In this document: positions 48,875 to 52,078 of the stretch, piece after piece
Layout: each line of letters starts with the position of its first letter
Numbering within the stretch: position 1 is the first letter of the stretch
Assembly (NCBI RefSeq): GCF_028692895.1
Contig: NZ_JAQUWN010000024.1
Span: 1-52,078, forward strand
Length of the DNA: 52,078 bases
DNA from: Pseudodesulfovibrio sp.
Lineage (GTDB): Bacteria; Desulfobacterota; Desulfovibrionia; Desulfovibrionales; Desulfovibrionaceae
Reading direction: 5' to 3'
Made by a program: the position numbers and the translations under genes
Notes under the pieces: model-generated
Database searches by the model: none
What the model saw: only the letters and a program-made list of their open reading frames with translations
What the model was told of the DNA's origin: nothing

Positions 48875-50731
48875 ATGAAAGCGCAACGCCGCACCGCACT
48901 CCTCCCGTTTCCGGCCCTGGCCCTCGCGGCCGTGCTGGCCCTGTTGCTGTGCGCCCTCCCGGCCCCGGCCGCCTCGCCCCAGGCCGCGTTCACCAAGGGC
49001 TACAACGAGTTCCACGCCCTGCTCAAGAACCGCAACAAGGCCAAGCTCCGCTCCAACTGGGACGGCGCGGCCAGGCGGTTCTCCGATTGCCTGAAACAGG
49101 ACCCGGACGGGCCCTTTGCGCCCAAGGCTCTCTACTACCTGGGCCGGGTGCAGGAGGAACTCGGGCTGCGCAGCGGCCTCAAGTCCGACTTCCGCCGGGC
49201 CGAGGACTATTTCGGCCGGGTCATCGCCCGCTACCCGCGCCACGGCTGGGCCGACGACTGCCTGTACCGCCGGGCGCAGATCCGCGTGGCCCGGCTGGCG
49301 GAATACGACGCCGCCCGGCTGGACCTGGCCCGGATCATCGTGGAATACCCCCGGTCCGACATGCGCGCCAAGGCCGACCAGGCCCTGCGCAAGCTCGGCA
49401 AGTACAAGTGGGCCGTTGCCGAAATCACCGCCCATCCCTCGGGCCAGCCCGACAGCGGCCTGGACGCCGTGGTGGCCGAGGCCGAGGCCAAGACGGGCGC
49501 GCCGCCCATCGCCAAGCCCGCCGAGACCGCCGAGCGCGCCAAGGACCCCTCGGGCCTGGCCCACCTGGACACCGTGCGCTACAAGTCGAGCGACGAATAC
49601 ACCCGCGTGGTCCTGGAGCTGGACGACCAGGTCAAGTACCGCTACCAGGTGCTCAAGCCCGACGCATCGGTGAACCGGCCCCACCGGCTCTACGTCGACA
49701 TCCAGGGCTCCCGCCTGGGCCACGACGTCAAGGCCTCGACCACTGTCTCGGACGGCATCCTGCGCTCCATCCGCACCGGCCAGTACGACAAGGACACCAC
49801 CCGCGTGGTCCTCGATTTCCTGTCCATGCAGGACTACAAGATCTTTCCGCTGAACAACCCCTTCCGCATCGTCATCGACGTCTATTCGCCCGAGGGCGGA
49901 TCGGACCAGCCCCGGGCCGGGGCCCAAGCTCCCGCCAAGGCCGCGTCCTCGTCCCGGCGGGAAGAACCGCACCACACCACGGCGGACGGCAAATACCGTC
50001 CGCCCAAGGGCAGCAAGCAGCACGCTGGCGACCTGCTGGAGCAGCTCGGCCTGACCGTGCGCACCATCATGATCGACGCGGGCCACGGCGGGAAGGACCC
50101 CGGCGCGGTGGCCAACGGGCTCAGGGAAAAGGACGTCAACCTGCGTTTCGCCCTGCTCCTGGGCGACAAGCTGGCCCACAAGGGCTTCCACGTCCTCTAC
50201 ACGCGGACCACGGACGTGTTCATCCCGCTGGAGCAGCGCACGGCCATGGCCAACGTCAAGAAGGCGGACCTGTTCATCTCCATCCACTGCAACGCCAGCA
50301 CGAGCCGCTCGGCCCACGGGCTTGAGACCTACAGCCTGAACCTGGCCAAGTCCAAAGACGCCGTGCGCATCGCCGCGCGGGAAAACGCGGTGGACCCGCG
50401 CTCCATCTCGGACCTCCAGTTCATCCTGACCGACCTGATGGTCAACTCCAAGATCAAGGAGAGCCGGGACCTGGCCCAGGACGTCCAGACCAACACCCTG
50501 ACCCGGGTGCGCCGCAAGTGGCAGCTCAACAACAAGGGCACGCGCGAGGCCCCGTTCTATGTGCTGATGGGCGCCAAGATGCCCTCGGTCCTGGTGGAGC
50601 TCGGCTACATCACCAACCGCACCGAGGCCCAGCGCCTCAGCTCCGCCGCCTACCAGGACTACCTGGCCCAGGGCATCGTGGACGGCGTCCTGGCCTACAA
50701 GGGCAAGATCGAGCGCTACGCCATGAAGTAG
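48875..50731 (+). CDS. AMIN-domain N-acetylmuramoyl-L-alanine amidase
   Basis: 618 residues. Signal peptide about 1-32. Residues 35-190 are tetratricopeptide-like helical repeats (KALYYLGRVQEELG, CLYRRAQIRVARLAEYDAARLDLARIIVEYP). An AMIN domain (about 228-345; TRVVLELDDQVKYRYQVL) targets peptidoglycan or outer-membrane structures. The C-terminal amidase_3 domain has zinc ligands in IDAGHGGKDPGA, GLREKDVNL, ISIHCNA and LVELGYITN. It splits septal peptidoglycan during division. An N-terminal TPR region is an uncommon addition. The ATG at 48875 leads straight into the signal peptide; a TTG three codons earlier is possible. Confidence 0.9.
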   Translation: MKAQRRTALLPFPALALAAVLALLLCALPAPAASPQAAFTKGYNEFHALLKNRNKAKLRSNWDGAARRFSDCLKQDPDGPFAPKALYYLGRVQEELGLRSGLKSDFRRAEDYFGRVIARYPRHGWADDCLYRRAQIRVARLAEYDAARLDLARIIVEYPRSDMRAKADQALRKLGKYKWAVAEITAHPSGQPDSGLDAVVAEAEAKTGAPPIAKPAETAERAKDPSGLAHLDTVRYKSSDEYTRVVLELDDQVKYRYQVLKPDASVNRPHRLYVDIQGSRLGHDVKASTTVSDGILRSIRTGQYDKDTTRVVLDFLSMQDYKIFPLNNPFRIVIDVYSPEGGSDQPRAGAQAPAKAASSSRREEPHHTTADGKYRPPKGSKQHAGDLLEQLGLTVRTIMIDAGHGGKDPGAVANGLREKDVNLRFALLLGDKLAHKGFHVLYTRTTDVFIPLEQRTAMANVKKADLFISIHCNASTSRSAHGLETYSLNLAKSKDAVRIAARENAVDPRSISDLQFILTDLMVNSKIKESRDLAQDVQTNTLTRVRRKWQLNNKGTREAPFYVLMGAKMPSVLVELGYITNRTEAQRLSSAAYQDYLAQGIVDGVLAYKGKIERYAMK

Positions 50732-50774
50732 GCGAATGCTCCGGCCGGCCCCGGCCGAGCAAACGTTGCTTGGG

Positions 50775-50889
50775 AAAAAAGGAAGAGCCGCCGCATCCCG
50801 ACAGACCAGTCTTGAAGGTCTGCCGGATACCAGCATGGGAACCTCGACCCGGCCGCTGAAAGCGTTTTATCCCAAGGGGCGACGGCTCC
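50775..50889 (-). ncRNA. Candidate 115-nt structured RNA
   Basis: On the minus strand the 5' end GAGCCGUCGC (50888-50879) pairs with the 3' GCGGCGGCUC (50794-50785) over 10 bp including one U-G wobble, which would be a C-A mismatch on the other strand. Inside, UGGGA/UCCCA encloses the hairpin CGCU-UUC-AGCG, and a long hairpin pairs GUAUCC with GGAUGC around CAGACC/GGUCUG. The RNA ends UUCCUUUUUU, a terminator tail. A TTGACA promoter element lies upstream. It lacks the GGAAGGAAGCAG motif of SRP RNA and does not fold as tRNA. No family recognised. Confidence 0.55.
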
Positions 50890-50892
50890 ATC

Positions 50893-50923
50893 ATTAATTG
50901 AAGCGCCCGGCTCCCTTTGTCAA
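50893..50923 (-). promoter_or_regulatory. Promoter of the minus-strand RNA candidate
   Basis: Perfect -35 TTGACA (50923-50918) and ATTAAT as the best -10 (50898-50893), separated by 19 bp. Predicted start near 50889-50886, at the GGAGCC that opens the closing stem. Confidence 0.5.
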
Positions 50924-51034
50924 CGGTCATCGGGCGGCCCCAAGCCCGACGCAGGCCACGCCCCTTTCTTCAGGAACGGCGGCATTCCGTTTTGGCCCTT
51001 TTGAGCCCGCAACTGCCGCCATGCCCCCCCACCC

Positions 51035-51095
51035 TTGACAGGTCGTCCTCTTTGGGTGCATACATCAATTTATCCGTATATTGAGATTAATTGAT
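51035..51095 (+). promoter_or_regulatory. metF promoter region with inverted repeat
   Basis: TTGACA at 51035-51040 with weak -10 candidates near 51059-51066 (CATACA/TACATC), and a TATATT at 51077-51082. ATCAATT (51064-51070) and AATTGAT (51089-51095) form a 7-bp inverted repeat with an 18-bp spacer, a plausible regulator site. No known SAM, SAH or cobalamin riboswitch motif is visible. Confidence 0.45.
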
Positions 51096-51123
51096 TTAGC
51101 CATAAATAAAGAGGATTGCGACC

Positions 51124-51990
51124 ATGCGTATACCGGATTTGCTCAGGGGATTGGACCGGCCGTTCGTTTCGGTGGAGCTGCTGCCGCCGCGCCGGGAGGC
51201 CGAACAGGACGCCTTCTGGCGGGCCGTCGAAAACATCAAGCGCATGAAACCGCTCTTCGCCGCCGTCACCTGCGGCGCGGGCGGCAAGGGCAGCGTCGGC
51301 ACCCTCTCCGTGGCCCGCGACCTGGCCGAAAGCCACGGCTTCACCGTCATGCCGCACATCACCTGCGTCCATACCGCGCAAACCGGACTCGAACCCCAAC
51401 TCGACACCATCCGCGCCTGCGGCATCCGCAACGCCCTGGCCGTGCGCGGCGACTTTCCCGAAGACGCCCCCCGCCCCCCGCGCGCCCTCGCCCACGCCTC
51501 CGACCTCGTGGAACGCATCCTCGAACTCGCCCCGGACCTCGCCGTGGGCGTCGCCGCCTACCCCGACGGACACCCCCAGTCCGCCTCCCTCGCCGAAGAC
51601 ATCGGGTTCCTCAAATTCAAGCTCGACTCCGGCGCGGCCTTCGCCGTCACCCAACTCTTCTTCGACAACCGCCGCTACTTCGACATGATCGACCGCCTCG
51701 CCTCCCTCGGCACCCACAAACCCGTCCTCCCCTCCGTCCTCCCCATCCGCACCATGGGCCAGATCAAACGCGTCACCTCCCTCTGCGACGCCCCCGTGCC
51801 CGGCAAAATCCTCGCCGCCGTCGAAAACGCCTACGACAAGGGCGGCGACCCCGCCGTGCGCCAATACGGCGTTTCCCTCGCCGCCCGACAAGTCGCCGAC
51901 CTCCTCGAAAACGGCGCGCCCGGCGTCCACCTCTATCCCTTCAACCAGCCCGACATGTGCGCCGAAATACTGGAACGCGCCGGATTGTAG
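51124..51990 (+). CDS. metF: Methylenetetrahydrofolate reductase
   Basis: 288 residues. FVSVELLPPRRE (N-terminal EFFPPK equivalent), VTCGAGGKGSVGTLSVA, PHITCVHT, NALAVRGDFP (FAD/folate site), GVAAYPDGHPQSAS and AFAVTQLFFDN are diagnostic of the TIM-barrel MetF family. It reduces 5,10-methylene-THF to 5-methyl-THF for methionine synthesis. AGAGG lies nine bases before the ATG. Confidence 0.93.
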   Translation: MRIPDLLRGLDRPFVSVELLPPRREAEQDAFWRAVENIKRMKPLFAAVTCGAGGKGSVGTLSVARDLAESHGFTVMPHITCVHTAQTGLEPQLDTIRACGIRNALAVRGDFPEDAPRPPRALAHASDLVERILELAPDLAVGVAAYPDGHPQSASLAEDIGFLKFKLDSGAAFAVTQLFFDNRRYFDMIDRLASLGTHKPVLPSVLPIRTMGQIKRVTSLCDAPVPGKILAAVENAYDKGGDPAVRQYGVSLAARQVADLLENGAPGVHLYPFNQPDMCAEILERAGL

Positions 51991-52016
51991 GACGGCGACA
52001 AGGCGCGAGATGGAAC

Positions 52017-52078
52017 GGGGAATGCCTCCGGCGGCCCCTCCGGGGAGGCCAGGGCGCTGCCCTGGACCCGCCAAAGGC
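52017..52078. repeat. Intergenic motif after metF, cut by window end
   Basis: GGGGAATGCCTCCGGC (52017-52032) repeats the motif at 26174-26189 in the opposite orientation, followed by GGGGAGGCCAGGGCG and a GC-rich tail truncated by the window edge. The full extent cannot be seen. Confidence 0.5.

Larger units (their letters stand above)
50732..51123. other. Gap between amidase and metF
   Basis: 392 bp without a protein gene. Right after the amidase stop there is a GC-rich dyad (about 50739-50761). The middle holds the minus-strand RNA candidate and its promoter. The right third becomes AT-rich and carries the metF control region. No coding frame is supported. Confidence 0.6.

Noticed and set aside
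50775-50889. A selC (tRNA-Sec) gene, suggested by TTCAAGA in a loop and the closing stem
   Set aside because: No T-arm follows the putative anticodon hairpin, the loop is nine bases rather than seven, and no CCA-type acceptor end is present.
50775-51123. A SAM, SAH or cobalamin riboswitch controlling metF
   Set aside because: I looked for the conserved cores of these classes on the plus strand and found none. The structured part is better explained as a minus-strand transcript.
1-52078. CRISPR arrays, insertion sequences, integrase or phage genes
   Set aside because: No regular repeat-spacer series, transposase, integrase or phage structural gene was found on either strand.

Overview
This 52 kb window comes from a high-GC, Gram-negative, anaerobically respiring bacterium. 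The mix of a Tat-exported molybdopterin reductase with a cytochrome b anchor, periplasmic rhodaneses, a c-type cytochrome, many PAS/hybrid histidine kinases and a probable selenoprotein fits the Desulfovibrionales (Desulfovibrio or Pseudodesulfovibrio type). That placement is an inference from gene content. I see no rRNA, tRNA, CRISPR array or insertion sequence.

Layout. Positions 1-5000 hold an EF-hand exported protein, a family 9 glycosyltransferase, TrmI, and a two-gene K+ channel/cNMP-sensor unit. Positions 5000-11050 hold a sensor kinase, an HD-GYP phosphodiesterase and an HxlR-controlled flavoprotein/nitroreductase cluster, with two copies of a long palindromic intergenic element. Two further sensor kinases in tandem (11152-15379) are followed by purE and purD, a compact pabA-pabB-pabC folate operon, a DUF1992 gene, a 1185-residue hybrid kinase with its own periplasmic binding domain, and era.

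Positions 25155-32843 form a sulfur-redox island: a CsoR-family regulator whose metal-binding His is replaced by Tyr, a TorD-type chaperone, and a minus-strand set encoding a monohaem cytochrome c, a PhsA/PsrA-like molybdoenzyme with its FeS and cytochrome b subunits, a triple-rhodanese protein, and a rhodanese-thioredoxin fusion. The fusion is interrupted by an in-frame UGA with a SECIS-like hairpin 18 nt downstream, so I read it as a selenoprotein. Two matching ATACCC-N4-GGGGT sites lie in the two promoter regions of the set. The simplest model is a persulfide-responsive regulon for reduction of thiosulfate or polysulfide.

Positions 33-35 kb carry a phosphoesterase, IHF/HU and HIT genes plus a structured AT-rich stretch that may encode a small RNA. 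Positions 35196-41938 hold two divergent sugar-modification units. One is a dehydratase-aminotransferase-acetyltransferase set (PglF-PglE-PglD type, UDP-diNAc-bacillosamine logic). The other is an unusual pair: a fused 2-oxoacid dehydrogenase E1, translationally coupled to a protein joining a lipoyl domain, an E1/E3-binding domain and a PglD/NeuD hexapeptide acyltransferase. This suggests direct transfer of an acyl group from a 2-oxoacid through lipoate to a sugar, without CoA.

The remainder is mostly housekeeping: fabD, aroE, a periplasmic cyclophilin, HDOD and CheD genes, an MsbA-type exporter, a second phosphoesterase, an AMIN-type amidase and metF. Between the amidase and metF, the minus strand holds a strong candidate for a 115-nt structured RNA with its own promoter and U-tract.
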